Shown here: positions 23,401 through 34,960 of the stretch, in pieces
Layout: each line of letters opens with the position of its first letter
Position numbering within the stretch: position 1 is the stretch's first letter
NCBI RefSeq assembly: GCF_000001735.4
Contig: NC_003074.8
Coordinates: forward strand, 5,084,101 to 5,148,100
DNA from: Arabidopsis thaliana
Taxonomy: Eukaryota; Streptophyta; Magnoliopsida; Brassicales; Brassicaceae
Reading direction: 5' to 3'
Length of the DNA: 64,000 bases
Program-made: the position numbers and the translations under genes
Notes under the pieces: model-generated
What the model was told of the DNA's origin: nothing
The model's input: the letters and a program-made list of their open reading frames with translations, nothing else
The model's database searches: none

Positions 23401-24179
23401 GAATCTCACAAGGAAGCTGCTCGAGAGCTTTTTGAAAGTTTAGAGTTGCTTGTATATGAGAATCTCTCATCAAGGTATTACAAACTTTTGTTTGTGTATC
23501 ATCAATCTGCTTTCTTGGACAGAAAACATAAATGGTAATTACAATGTTTTCCCTATTTGTTTCCAACGACCAAAAAAGCCGCCTAGGTTTGAGGCAAGAA
23601 TCTGGGAATGGTTCAAGAAGAACAACACAGTCAAGACTTCTGTGTTTTGTAGTGACAGCTATCGCAAAGCTCGCAACATATCACCGAGAATTATTACCAA
23701 GAGCCCGCGTCGCCTTGGGAAAGGTACACAGGAAATAATTGAATCTATTAATGCACTTACCAATGATTAGTTGATTACTAAACATCTGGAATCTGAGTTC
23801 CACAATTATGTACATGTGTAGGTAGTAAAGTCTCGGATATCTGATGCAAGGGTTTGGAGACGAGCACATGATTACTTAGGACTAATGAACGAACCAGGAA
23901 TCTGTTGGTCTGTGTTAGGACCTTCACGGGTTTCAGAAAAACGGTTTCCAGGCACAGTTAACTGGAGCGAGGGTGGACAAAAAATGGTTGCACACATTCC
24001 ATTTCACATTCTTAGTGAACAAGGAGGTTAAGAGACTCTTCTCATCACTCTGTTAAAAGTTAAATTCAACAAGATGATAATGTGGTTGGATTTAGAAAAG
24101 ATCTAACGTTGTGTCGTTGTTTTTTGCAGGTCCTCCATTCCATGACTTTGCTTTCTCCGATATCATCCCCAAAAACTAA
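20482..24179 (+). CDS. AP-5 adaptor complex zeta-like subunit (At3g15160-like)
   Basis: Sixteen exons: 20482-20583, 20676-20822, 20918-21009, 21128-21224, 21517-21560, 21634-21722, 21962-22059, 22139-22285, 22455-22602, 22702-22778, 22999-23070, 23234-23281, 23347-23474, 23594-23723, 23822-24026 and 24130-24179. Every junction keeps frame, about 557 residues. The protein is helical and ARM/HEAT-like, without membrane segments. Recognisable pieces are DWDFYLRIL at the start, KLIAWNWEK, LCWAIGEYGGGGES and the C-terminal FHDFAFSDIIPKN. I recall this locus as the plant AP5Z1 homologue, a scaffold of the AP-5 coat on late endosomes. That is from memory, and the sequence alone only supports an alpha-solenoid protein. 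I am confident of the gene model and moderately sure of the name. Confidence 0.8.
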
Positions 24180-25811
24180 TCAAACAAACAAGTCTCTTAA
24201 ATTGTGTTTTATTGTGAATAGTGAAACTCAAAGGTGTTTGTGTTTGTATACATCGGCATCTCTTTTTTTTCTAGCAGATGTAGTTTTGTAACCTTCTTGA
24301 CTATGGTTCGTTCAAACTTGGCAAAATTCTTAATCAGACCCGGTTGGATCCGGTTTAAATTTGGAAGAAATTTACAAAAGAAAATTTAGTCCGACCCAAT
24401 TATGACGAATTTTCTCTCGCCGTATTCTTTTTTTGATCCACTTTTCTAACAAGCTCCGAATGAGAAAATGCCAAAAGAAAAACTGTGGGTGGGTCCGGAA
24501 CTTAGCCGTAGACTCGAAAAACGACACCGTAGGGTTCAGGGCGGAGGTCGGCGGAGATGATTCTCTCATCCACCACACTACTCTCACTCACACATACGTC
24601 ACTCGACCTCTGTCGCCACCTGTGTGTAAAAATCTCTTGATACGCGAGTTTTTTTAACTCTCTCTCTTTTCTCTGTATTAATTCTCTCTTGGTTTTTAAA
24701 ACAACAATCCATAATTATTGATCCTCAGCGTCATTTATGACCTTCTATTTTAATCTTTCTTTCTCCCAACAAAATCAGCAGCTGACATTGATCTTTTATT
24801 ATTGTTTCAATGAATTTTCTTGAATAAACGTGTGTGTTTTCTCAAAAACAAAAATGAAACTCCTGAGATATTTCTTTCGTCTACTTAATAACATATCGTG
24901 TAGGTTTTTAACCAAAAAAAAATCAAAACACATGACGGGTCGGACCATAAATTAAGTTGTTAATTTTTTTGCATCAAAAGTTTTTGACCTTTTTAATAGG
25001 AAAAAATAATAATAATAGGTAGAGTTATTTGTGAGACCGTAGACTAGGGGGTGAAAATACAGAAGGAGAGAGGGGAAAAAAATGAAAGATGCATGCAAAA
25101 TAAAAGAAAAGGATGGGAATATGATTTGATGTAAAGCCTGTGACAACTCTCCCTTTTAAATATTTTTCAACGCGACGTTACCTTATTGCAGACATGACGC
25201 GTCTATATCCTATCCGTCCATTTTTTTTCTTCAGATGCTGATGGATGGATGTGATTTCTTCTTATGATTTGATGCATCCATGCACCTCTTTCTTTCTTCA
25301 TATTTGTTTTTTTCTCTCTAATAAGTTTTGGATTAAATGTACTAATGCGTTTAGAATTATCGTTAAAAGTATCTTGTAAACAGACAAAATCCAAGTAGTA
25401 TCCAATAAGCTAAAGGTCTAAAGTGTTTCATAAAGTTAAATTTATCGTCTTTTTCTTTAGGCTGACGTAGAATCCCCTGAATTTCACAGTCACGCACGCA
25501 TTGCATGCTCAAAAGACAAATGTCGTCCAATAATATCATATAGATCCTAAACAAGTTTTAGCAAAATTATTACAATCCTATACACACACATATATATTCG
25601 TTTTGTGTGATGTATTGTACACATCAACATCAACTCTATCTGTCACTAGCTACTGTCAAATATCACATCAGTTGCTTGTAGAACAGGAGAAACACAGATC
25701 ATTAAAATAAAGGACCTTTTTTATTTTCCTCTTCTTTTCTCTTCCTTTATCTTTCAACATTTGGGAACTCTAGGGTTTTGTTATTTTTAGAGCTTTCTTC
25801 TTGTGCCGACA
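24180..25811. other. CUC1 upstream region, no gene seen
   Basis: A 1.6-kb spacer. The left part includes the 3'UTR of the AP-5 zeta-like gene. A short GC-richer island lies at 24480-24620; the rest is AT-rich. I see no ORF with coding character, so this is probably the cis-regulatory region of CUC1. Confidence 0.5.
25591..25598 (+). promoter_or_regulatory. Candidate TATA box of CUC1
   Basis: TATATATT lies 214 bp upstream of the CUC1 ATG, which would leave a leader of about 180 nt. This is position and motif only. Confidence 0.35.
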
Positions 25812-27335
25812 ATGGATGTTGATGTGTTTAACGGTTGGGGGAGGCCAAGATTTGAAGATGAATCCCTTATGCCACCTGGGTTTAGGTTTCATCCAACTGA
25901 TGAAGAGCTGATCACTTACTATCTCCTCAAGAAGGTTCTTGACTCTAATTTCTCTTGTGCCGCCATTTCTCAAGTTGATCTCAACAAGTCTGAGCCTTGG
26001 GAGCTTCCTGGTAAGCCCACTTAACTCAAGTCAACCCACCTTCTGTTTCACAGGATGCACTCAAAAACTTTTACAAAACTTGATAATAAGTCCCATCTCT
26101 AGATTTTTGCTTAAATCGTCATAAACCCTAGTTTCATCAAGGCCAACTTATTAGACTTTCCTCTGTTCTTATTGCCATATCCAAATTCTAGGACTTTATT
26201 TCTGTGATAATGTGCTAGATGAGTAGATGTTAATGTAGCATGATATAGGCTTAGTGGAGACACTGTTAGAACTCTTTAATTAAACTTTCATTAGTTTTGA
26301 AACTAAACCAGTCCTTGTTCGGTTCTGAAACAGAGTCTCTACGTAGTTATAAATCTTGCTAACGACTTTGTTATAAATTATTAATATTTGATCAAGTTTT
26401 AAAGAAATCAAACTCTTGTTCAACTTTATATCAACCCTTCACATGAGTGACCAGTCCTTGTTCGGTTCTAAAACAGAGTCCTCCTTACTCTGTTTGTAAC
26501 TTTCACTTATACCATTTGAGCAGAGAAAGCGAAAATGGGGGAGAAGGAGTGGTACTTCTTCACACTAAGAGACCGTAAATACCCAACGGGACTGAGAACG
26601 AACAGAGCAACAGAAGCTGGTTACTGGAAAGCCACTGGTAAAGACAGAGAGATCAAAAGCTCAAAGACAAAATCACTTCTCGGGATGAAGAAAACTCTTG
26701 TCTTTTACAAAGGCAGAGCTCCTAAAGGAGAGAAGAGTTGTTGGGTCATGCATGAGTATCGCCTTGACGGCAAATTCTCTTACCATTACATTTCCTCCTC
26801 CGCTAAGGTAAAGTATTAAATCTCTATATATCAATCCACTTTTCTCATACATATTATAATCAAAATATGTTTTCTTTTACACTAGGATGAATGGGTTCTC
26901 TGTAAAGTTTGTCTGAAAAGCGGCGTAGTTAGTAGAGAGACGAACTTGATCTCTTCTTCTTCTTCTTCTGCCGTCACCGGAGAGTTCTCCTCTGCCGGTT
27001 CTGCAATTGCTCCGATCATCAATACCTTTGCGACGGAGCACGTGTCCTGTTTCTCCAATAACTCTGCTGCTCATACCGATGCGAGCTTTCATACATTCCT
27101 TCCCGCTCCACCGCCGTCACTGCCCCCACGTCAGCCACGTCACGTCGGTGATGGCGTGGCGTTTGGTCAGTTTCTGGATTTGGGATCATCGGGACAGATT
27201 GATTTCGATGCAGCAGCAGCAGCGTTCTTTCCGAATCTACCTTCTCTGCCTCCCACGGTTCTTCCTCCTCCTCCGTCATTTGCAATGTACGGTGGAGGCT
27301 CCCCCGCCGTGAGTGTGTGGCCGTTTACTCTCTGA
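25812..27335 (+). CDS. CUC1: NAC transcription factor CUP-SHAPED COTYLEDON 1
   Basis: Three exons, 25812-26010, 26524-26807 and 26886-27335, give 310 residues, the size I remember for CUC1 (At3g15170). The NAC domain fills about residues 20-150: [82 protein letters not shown] and DEWVLCKV. Intron positions within the NAC domain are typical of the family. The C-terminal activation region is rich in Ser, Pro and Phe and ends in VSVWPFTL. Family knowledge: it acts redundantly with CUC2 to set organ boundaries and start the shoot meristem. The messenger carries a miR164 site in exon 3, within codons for EHVSCFSN. Intron 1 contains a 30-bp direct repeat. Confidence 0.97.
26308..26480. repeat. 30-bp direct repeat in CUC1 intron 1
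   Basis: The 30-mer beginning ccagtccttgttcggttct occurs at 26308-26337 and 26451-26480 with one difference (g/a), offset by 143 bp. The second copy ends about 43 bp before the intron acceptor. Confidence 0.9.
27037..27057 (+). promoter_or_regulatory. miR164 target site in CUC1
   Basis: The 21-nt window matches the reverse complement of miR164 except at site position 1 and two G:U wobbles (site positions 9 and 14). The seed side (ttctcca, 27051-27057) is perfect. It lies in frame in exon 3 and is the established site through which miR164 limits CUC1 expression to boundaries. Confidence 0.95.
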
Positions 27336-27664
27336 TCGCCATGCGGTCATTAAACTATCTTTACTATCTTTTAATCTAAGAGAAAAACTACCTTGGGTTG
27401 CTTAATATTAGTGGCTTTGTATTAGTCTCGAATCATTTCCTCGTAGCATTTTGCTGTTGTACGTGTTTGTAGTAACGTCTTTGTGCATGTTTTTAAACAT
27501 GAACCTGCTAAGTACTTATTTGTAGAGGTTTGTCCTTCGGTGATAAGATTTTAAATTTTTAAGTGATGCAGAAGCAACATGAAACATTACAATTGTAATA
27601 TGACAATTTCGAATCGCATGGATAACAAATAGTCAAAACACTAGTCATATTGCTCACTCTAATG
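27336..27664. other. CUC1 3' flank
   Basis: CUC1 3'UTR and short spacer; nothing further recognised. Confidence 0.5.
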
Positions 27665-27723
27665 GGCCTTATCATTTAAATGGGCCAGGCCTTATCATTT
27701 AAATGGGCCAGGCCTTATTTAAA
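27665..27723. repeat. 23-bp tandem repeat carrying TGGGCC site II elements
   Basis: The unit ggccttatcatttaaatggg plus cca occurs at 27665-27687 and 27688-27710, with a partial third copy from 27711. It provides three TGGGCC motifs 140-190 bp upstream of the PSMD5-like start codon. Such TCP-binding site II elements are typical of housekeeping promoters. Confidence 0.85.
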
Positions 27724-27851
27724 GAGTTTTCCAATTGCCACGCGTTTGATGCAGTGTTTAGAGTGGTCATCAAGAGGTCTTTTTTGTCTCTCATTCAGCT
27801 TGCTCGCAACGAAACATATTTTGTTGGAAAAAAAAAACAAAGGAAATCGCC

Positions 27852-30800
27852 ATGGAAGACGTTAACCAGTTGTTCGATGCTGCTTTCGAGTTCGCACACT
27901 ATCCCGGTAAGCTAAGCTTCGCATTCATACCAATTTTTCGTACCTAATTTTGCGATTGTTTCAATTCCGTCGTGATTGAAATCCGATTACCGTTTTCGAT
28001 CTCAGGCGCTCAAAACGAAACTTCCGTTAAGGAATTCCTCGATCGCTTCCCTCTTCCTGTTATCTTCAAGTGATTCTCTTCCTCCAACTTTGTATTTCAT
28101 TTCGTTTCCTCTTTGAATCTGTTGTTGTTGTGGTTTTTCCAGGGTTTAAGTAGTTTATGAGTTCTGGGATTATTTTTTTATAAAGTTTCTAACTGAAAAT
28201 CTCGAAAATCGCCTGCAGTGCTTTGCAAACCGATCCGGATATACCAGGATTTGAAAACACGTTGGTGACTTGCTTGGAGAGGTTGTTTAAGACTAAGTAT
28301 GGCGCTTCACTTATTCCTCAGTATATGGTAAGACTCTATTTATAGAATTGGTTTCGTGTTATATGTGTATTTAATTGTCAGGATGAAATATGTTTGAGCC
28401 AATTGCTATATTTGGAGTCTAATTTATACTTTTCTGGTGTTTGTTTTTATAGCCTGTTCTGCAAGTTGGTCTCAAGGCAGATTCTGCAGTTGTGAAATCT
28501 CTGGCTTGCAAAACTGTAAGTGTCTATAAAAGTAGTGGTTTATGCTGTCATAGTGTTTGCCTGGTTTGAAGTGTTTGCTAATAATGTTGGAGTCTTGTAT
28601 CGGTTTTTCTGAAGGTTCTGTGTCTCTTGGAGGATTGCGATACAAACGACGTTTCTTCTGTTCAGCTAGTTGTTAACAATGGCATATACCCTCTTCTACT
28701 TGACTATATCATTAACAGGTGAGAAGCCATGTTTAATAGTTATAGATTATATTCTTACAGTTGTGTTCATTCGTGTGGGATTACTCTAGTTTAACAATCT
28801 ATGGACTAACCGGAAACAACTAGTGGAAGATTGTTTGGAGCAAGCCTTTGGATTAGTCTTGCGGGATTCAAATATGGCTTTAATAACTCGAAATAGTTGC
28901 TTTGCCTCAAAATTCACCATTGACTTGTTCTTTTTATTTTGCTTCTGTAGCGATGATGAAGTTGCAAATGCTGCAAGTGAGACAATTAAGAGCCTAGCTC
29001 GCTTTCCAGATGCAATGGTCTGTGTTTAAAGTCTAACCGGTTATTTTGGCTCAGTGGCTAGTTCTTTTACACCGTCCATTTTGATGCATAAAACTCAAAC
29101 CTCTTTTTTCTCAGTCCGTAATTTTCCCTTCTGAAACCAACGATCCTACACATCTTCGTAACCTTGCTGCAAGGTGTTCATCACTGGTAATGCATCGCAT
29201 GATAAAACTTTTGTACCATGATGTTCCATTTCTTGTTTTCGCTTTATAATTTTCCAACTGTTTTTCAGGCACGAGTCCGGGTTTTGTCGTTGATAGTGAA
29301 GCTTTTTTCGATTTCTCGACTTGTAGCTTCAGAAGTTAAGAAATCGGGGCTTCTTGATTTACTGGAGGCAGAAATGAAGGGTACAAAAGACACTCTTGTG
29401 ATCTTAAATGTTCTGGAACTCTACTATGAGGTTGGCCTCTGATGTCTGATATTATTATTCAATCTGTTTCCTTTGTTGCCCTCTTTTGAAAGGAAAAGAT
29501 AGAATTATATTGAATAATTGTGTATGAACGCTGAAGTTAATGGAAGTGGAGCACAGTTCAGAGTTCGTGCCACAAACATCACTTATTCAGCTGTTGTGTT
29601 CTATCATCAGGTACAAACTGTTGAACCTTACCCTTAACTATTAAGCTTGCATCAGCTCATCCTTCAGTTTTTTTTCTCTGGGTCTTATGTTTTGTATAGT
29701 GGTACATCGACGGGACCCTATGAAAAGTTAAGAGCAATGATGATAAGTGGCAGACTACTCTCAAAGGAAAATATCTACAAAGTCGTGGAAGAAGCTAGTA
29801 AGATTTTCATTGTTTTTAGCCTTTATTGGTTAGGAAATGAGATTGTTTTGTTTTCTTTCTATGTGCTTTCACAACAGGGAGTTTTTAGGGACTATGTTAT
29901 GTTAGGACCAGTTGTTCCCTGTCTCAAAGCCTCTGTTTGTTGTGCCCATAAAACGAGTGACGAAGTTGAAAAGTTAACTACGAATTGCTTTGTTTCTGAA
30001 TGTAATCTAAGGAAGAGAAAATAGCTTTAATAATAATAGACTTAAATTTGTAGGCTGTACTGTAGCTGGCAATAAACAACTTTCAACTTGTCCTGAATAC
30101 AGGTGTGAAGGCGTTAATTTCAGCTATTGATGGGAGTCTGGAGTCAGTTGAGATGAATGATACTGATGCACAGGAAGCTGCCATTGATGCACTTGGTCAG
30201 ATGGGATCAAGTAAGTGGGTCACTTTTCTTTGAAACTTTGTTTGTTGCAGTCGTCTTCTAAAAGAGATAGCTAGAGAGGCCATACATTTAGAATTATGAA
30301 TTATAAGAGCATCCGACAAGATATTCGTTTCCCATGCAATGATCTTGTAACTTATATGGATATTTTTACAATAATCTTAGCAACGAAGGGAGCGGATCTT
30401 GTCCTTTCAACTTCACCTCCAGCTGCAAGACATGTTGTAGCTTCTGCCTTTGATCGTAATGCACATGGAAAACAGTTGGTTAGTGTGTTTTTGCTTCTCA
30501 TCAATTGAAATTCTGCCGATTATATGCTCTTACTACATTTTTGAAGATCCAATTTTTCCAGTTTTAGGATTTCTAATTCTAACTATTGAGGGTTGAAATT
30601 TTGCTTCATTAGTAGAGACATTCATGAAATTATATGATTGTTTCGTAAATGGCATGTGCAGGCTGCACTGCATGCACTGGCAAACATCGCAGGTGAAACA
30701 CGACCTAAGAGCAACAGAATAGTTGATGGAAAAGCTGAAGAAAGCCTTAGATGTTTGATATACGACGCTGCAGCACAGAGCACAAAACTAACCCCATCCG

Positions 30801-31703
30801 TAAGTTCGTTTCCTCTTTTACTTATTCTTCTCTCAGAAGTGTGCAGATTACATATTTTTGTTTGATCCGTAGCATGAGCTAATTTAAGCATGTCGCACAA
30901 ATTGCAGGGTTTATTCCTCTCAGTTCTTCAACAAAGCTCAGAGATTCGTCTTGCGGTAAACCTTTAACTCAGCATCTGATCTATCATATCTTCTCCCCCT
31001 TTGTTTCTCTAGTTGGAAATTTCAAAATGACACACTACATTTCATTCAAAATTAAGAAATCTCTTTTGTCCTTCTACACAAAACTCGGATACATGTCACT
31101 CATTTGATCTCACATAAGACCTTCACGCATTGCCTAGAGGTAACTATGTTTTTTGCTTATAGTATATTGTTTACAATGTTGTTTGCAGGGTTATCGAACG
31201 TTAACAGCATTAGTGGCTCGGCCATGGTGCCTGGTGGAAATCTTGGCCAAAGAAGAGATAATAAACATAGTTACGGATGCAACCACTGAAACTGCAAAAA
31301 TAGGTAAACCAAGTAACATTCCTCGCATCACCCACACTCCAGCCATTGTATTGGCTTCTTCCTCCCTCAACCTCTTTGATCTACGAGTCTAAATCTCATT
31401 TTTTTTTTACTCAGCAATGGAAGCAAGGTATAACTGCTGCAAAGCAATTCACGAAGCGTTCTTGTGTAGTAACTTTGTTGATGACCCTCGTCGTCTAAAA
31501 ACCGGTGACAAGGTTCCATACTTTTCCTCTGCGCTCTTTAAGATGGAAGTTTCGAAAAGGCTTTTCTTTGATGTTGTACTTTTACTTGCTGATGACATGT
31601 TTGACATTTGTTGCAGTTGCAAGAAGCTGTTCGAAGTGGACCATATATGTCGAAGAAGCACAGAGGCGCACGACCAGAAGTAATGACAGGCGAAGGATTT
31701 TAA
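27852..31703 (+). CDS. 26S proteasome non-ATPase subunit 5 (PSMD5/S5b)-like ARM protein
   Basis: Seventeen exons: 27852-27906, 28006-28069, 28219-28327, 28453-28515, 28615-28718, 28951-29017, 29115-29186, 29269-29430, 29537-29610, 29700-29797, 30103-30210, 30381-30478, 30662-30799, 30908-30955, 31189-31303, 31415-31512 and 31617-31703. All are in frame, giving 519 residues. It is an all-helical ARM/HEAT protein. Landmarks are MEDVNQLFDAAFEFAHYPG, NVLELYYELMEVEHS, AALHALANIAGETRPKS, GYRTLTALVARPWCLVEIL and the basic tail YMSKKHRGARPE. The end of this motif set matches what I know of PSMD5/S5b, an assembly chaperone that binds the Rpt1-Rpt2 base module and is not a stoichiometric subunit of mature proteasomes. 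The call rests on overall likeness and on memory of this locus (At3g15180). Confidence 0.85.
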
Positions 31704-32115
31704 AGACAACTAAAGAAAAAAAGTTAAAACTTCTTTGTTAACCAAAGTTTTTTATATCTTCTCTGGCTGTTCGATAAGTAAACTTTAGTTCTTTCTATAA
31801 ACAACGAAGGCTAGGAGTAAACGTTTTGGCGGTTGAAATTTGTGTTCTTTAATTTTTAGTGTTGAACTTAATCAAAGAAAAAAAGGAATAACGAGTTTGG
31901 TCCGTTTCTCATCGTTTGCCATTAGCCCACGCGGGAGATCCAAAACACTGGGCTAAACTGGAGTTAAGACGATAAACCAAGGGTAATATAGTAATTGCGT
32001 TTCCAGACATCATCTCTTCCTTTATGGATAACACTGGTTCGAAATGGAGCCATTACTCTTTACTAACAGAGGGAGAAAGAGCAGAGAAGAGAGAAGAGGA
32101 AGCTTGTAGAAATCG
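31704..32115. other. Spacer between the PSMD5-like and RPS20 genes
   Basis: Holds the 3'UTR of the upstream gene and a short RPS20 promoter and leader. GGGCTAAAC and related motifs occur near 31950; no ORF is seen. Confidence 0.5.
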
Positions 32116-33312
32116 ATGGCGACGATAGTGCAGTGTCTTTCTTCCTGTGCGACCCTCGAATCCCAATTCAAAGTCCTTTCGCTTAAGGGAATCTCTTGTT
32201 CGTCACCATCTTCTTCCTTCTCCAATCGTCGTGGTGCTTCGGCTACCTTATCCTCTTCCCTTAGCTTCTCTCAGAGCGTTTCTCAATGCGTCGCCTTCTC
32301 AACCGGTAAACCCTACTTCAGAATCGTGAATTTCATCCTGGTCATGGAGAATTATTGAAATGTTATCGGCATTTTGAATCCATTCGTTTTCTTATGCTTT
32401 CGCTAGTGTCAAAATTTTAGGGGTTTTGGAACTGAAATATACATGTTTGGACAGGGAATTTGTGGGTACAGAAGCCAATGAGGCAATTGATTGTGTGTGA
32501 GGCTGCTGCTCCTACCAAGAAAGCTGATTCAGCTGCAAAGAGAGCTCGCCAAGCTGAGAAGAGGCGTGTTTACAACAAATCTAAGAAATCTGAAGCCCGT
32601 ACCCGGATGAAGAAGGTAATGTTGTAAACTTCATACTTTCTGTGAAAATATGTTGGAGTGCTTTTGAAAATTTGAGCTTCTGTTTGAAGATAGGATACAA
32701 GATTGTTGATAAGCTTGTAATGCTGTTCCTCTGAAGTCTTAGTGATAAGTTAGGTGGAAATATATCAGGGAATGTTTCTCCTTGTGAATTCTTGTAGCAA
32801 CCTATGAACAACACTGAACATTGGAATCCAAGTAGGTGGATTAGTTATCATTGTTTGCAACCGATTTATCGAAAAATGGAACTCAAGTGGAAGCTGTTGA
32901 GACGGTTTCATGTTGTTATTAGAACTTGGGAGAACTTTAAAAGTCTTGATAGTTTAGAACATCTCATTATCCTCGACAACTAAGACTTATAAATGTTGTA
33001 AGTAACTTTTTTACATACATGCAAGATGAGAGTAAAATTCATTTGAGTAAACAGGTCTTGGAAGCACTTGAGGGGCTCAAGAAGAAAACTGATGCGCAAG
33101 CTGATGAGATTGTGACGGTGGAGAAACTGATAGGAGAGGCTTATTCTGCAATTGACAAAGCAGTGAAGGTTAAAGCACTACACAAGAACACTGGTGCCCG
33201 TAGGAAGTCTCGATTGGCTAGGAGGAAAAAAGCCGTTGAAATTCACCATGGTTGGTACGTCCCAGACGCAGCTGCTGCAGCACCATCAGAAGCTGTGCCC
33301 ATGGCTGCATAA
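32116..33312 (+). CDS. RPS20: Plastid 30S ribosomal protein S20
   Basis: Three exons, 32116-32305, 32455-32615 and 33055-33312, give 202 residues. The first ~75 residues are a Ser-rich chloroplast transit peptide (MATIVQCLSSCATLESQF at the start). The mature part is the typical basic bS20 two-helix protein: KKADSAAKRARQAEKRR, YNKSKKSEARTRMKK and a C-terminal KNTGARRKSRLARRKK. A plant-specific tail ends in APSEAVPMAA. Family knowledge: bS20 binds the 5' domain and helix 44 of 16S rRNA in the small subunit. The length and motifs match Arabidopsis At3g15190 as I recall it. Confidence 0.95.
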
Positions 33313-33388
33313 GAACATGGGGATAACGGAAATTTGTTTTTGTTACTAGATCTTTCAAAATCAAAATCTGTTTCTTTATAATGTACAT

Positions 33389-34960
33389 TTAGTCGCTTTC
33401 AGACTCTTCGCTTGTTAAGTTCGATCTAAGCATTTTGTCTTCTACTCTTGGCTTGGTCTTGTTCTGGTTCAGTAACATCTCAGTTCTTGGCTCTGGTACC
33501 ATTCCTTTTGACATCATCTCTTGAAAGTAACTCAATGCTTCTCCAATTTTCCCCTTTGTGTGCAGACCATGAATCCTAATAGTATATGTTCTCTGATCTG
33601 GTCCTAATCCACTTCTCTCCATCTCACTCCATATCTCTCTCACTTTCTCTTCCTTGTCCCATTGCACATATAACCTAAACATCAAATTGTACAAATCGCT
33701 TGTCATTTCACACTTGTTCTTTGCCATCCTTTCCAAAACTATGTCAACATCCTTCGATCTCTGCGAATACTTGAGCAAGTAACTGAATGTCACATCGTTA
33801 GGCGAACAACTACCACCTTTAAGTTCCATCTCTTCCACTAGCTCCCAAACTTTCTCAGTTCTCCTTATCTTGCAGAGATGCTTCAAAAGTGAGTTATACG
33901 TCACAACATTCGGGTCGGGACCTTTCTCACTAATCTCCCTGAATACTTCAAGAGCCTCAGGGATTCTCTTCTTGAAACACAAAGCATCAATAACGTTATT
34001 GCAGATTTTAACATCCGGGTTTCTTCTGGTGTCCCACATTGCTCTGTATAATTCCATAGCCTTTCCCAATTTCCCCTTCTTCGTCAATGCATTTATCATT
34101 GTCCCATAGCTAACAACATCTGGCCTGCATTTAGAAGCAATGATATCTTTCCAAAACCTCTTAGCTTCATGAACATTTCCTAATACACACCACCCGTTGA
34201 GAATCATATTCATCGCTTTTATATCGCAACCAAACTCTCTTCTACGAGAGCAAAACAAAGTTTCCGCAAATTCAACATGCTTATACCTACACAACCACAT
34301 CAAAAGCCCATGAAACGCAACCAGATCATCATCTATCCCAAACTCTTTCCTCCTCTCAAAGACTCCTACAGCTTCATCAACTTTATGTGCAGCAGCGTAA
34401 CGGTTTAACAAAACTTCGTACGTCTTCTCGTTAACAAATCCATCTCTCTTAGACATTTCGTCGAACACTTGGTGAAACTCTTCAAATCGCCGCATTTTCC
34501 CAAGAACATCGAGAATCTCGTTATACAACATCGAGCTAGATAGATGAACAGATTGTTTAACGACCAATTGAGAAAGTATATAAGCTGGTTTCCAATCAGA
34601 TCGATTCCGATTAACCACTTCTAAAACAAGCTCTTCGGTTAAGTCTATCCCGCACTTATCGAGAATCCGCTTAATCTTTTCAGGTGAACTTCCACGGTGA
34701 TGCTTTATGATGTTATGAACATCAAGAGCAGATTGCTTGTCTTTGTCGTCGTTGAATCTATTTGGAAATTTGTCGGGAGCTCCAAGAGAATGAAGAAAGT
34801 GTGTACCCAGAAAGTGGAACCTGGAGAGAGTGATATTGTTCTTATGATTCGGTGTCTCGGGAGGAAAAACACGGCGAAAATCGACCAATGATGAGATCCG
34901 GCGCCGCGATAGAGCACTTTGTAGCTGAAACAAGATTTCAATTTTGTTTTTCCCTCCCAT
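33389..34960 (-). CDS. P-class pentatricopeptide repeat protein (At3g15200-like)
   Basis: Intronless, 523 residues from the ATG at 34960 (MGGKNKIEI); the frame is open upstream, but only non-ATG codons precede. The N-terminal ~60 residues are basic and plausible as an organelle-targeting sequence. From about residue 130 onward come canonical 35-residue P-type motifs, for example PDVVSYGTMINALTKKGK, PNVVTYNSLLKHLCK and GPDQRTYTIRIHGLHTKG. There is no E or DYW domain, so a role in RNA stability, splicing or translation is more likely than editing. The RNA target is unknown. The stop codon lies only about 75 bp from the RPS20 stop, so the two genes converge tail to tail. Confidence 0.92.
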   Translation of the reverse strand: MGGKNKIEILFQLQSALSRRRISSLVDFRRVFPPETPNHKNNITLSRFHFLGTHFLHSLGAPDKFPNRFNDDKDKQSALDVHNIIKHHRGSSPEKIKRILDKCGIDLTEELVLEVVNRNRSDWKPAYILSQLVVKQSVHLSSSMLYNEILDVLGKMRRFEEFHQVFDEMSKRDGFVNEKTYEVLLNRYAAAHKVDEAVGVFERRKEFGIDDDLVAFHGLLMWLCRYKHVEFAETLFCSRRREFGCDIKAMNMILNGWCVLGNVHEAKRFWKDIIASKCRPDVVSYGTMINALTKKGKLGKAMELYRAMWDTRRNPDVKICNNVIDALCFKKRIPEALEVFREISEKGPDPNVVTYNSLLKHLCKIRRTEKVWELVEEMELKGGSCSPNDVTFSYLLKYSQRSKDVDIVLERMAKNKCEMTSDLYNLMFRLYVQWDKEEKVREIWSEMERSGLGPDQRTYTIRIHGLHTKGKIGEALSYFQEMMSKGMVPEPRTEMLLNQNKTKPRVEDKMLRSNLTSEESESD

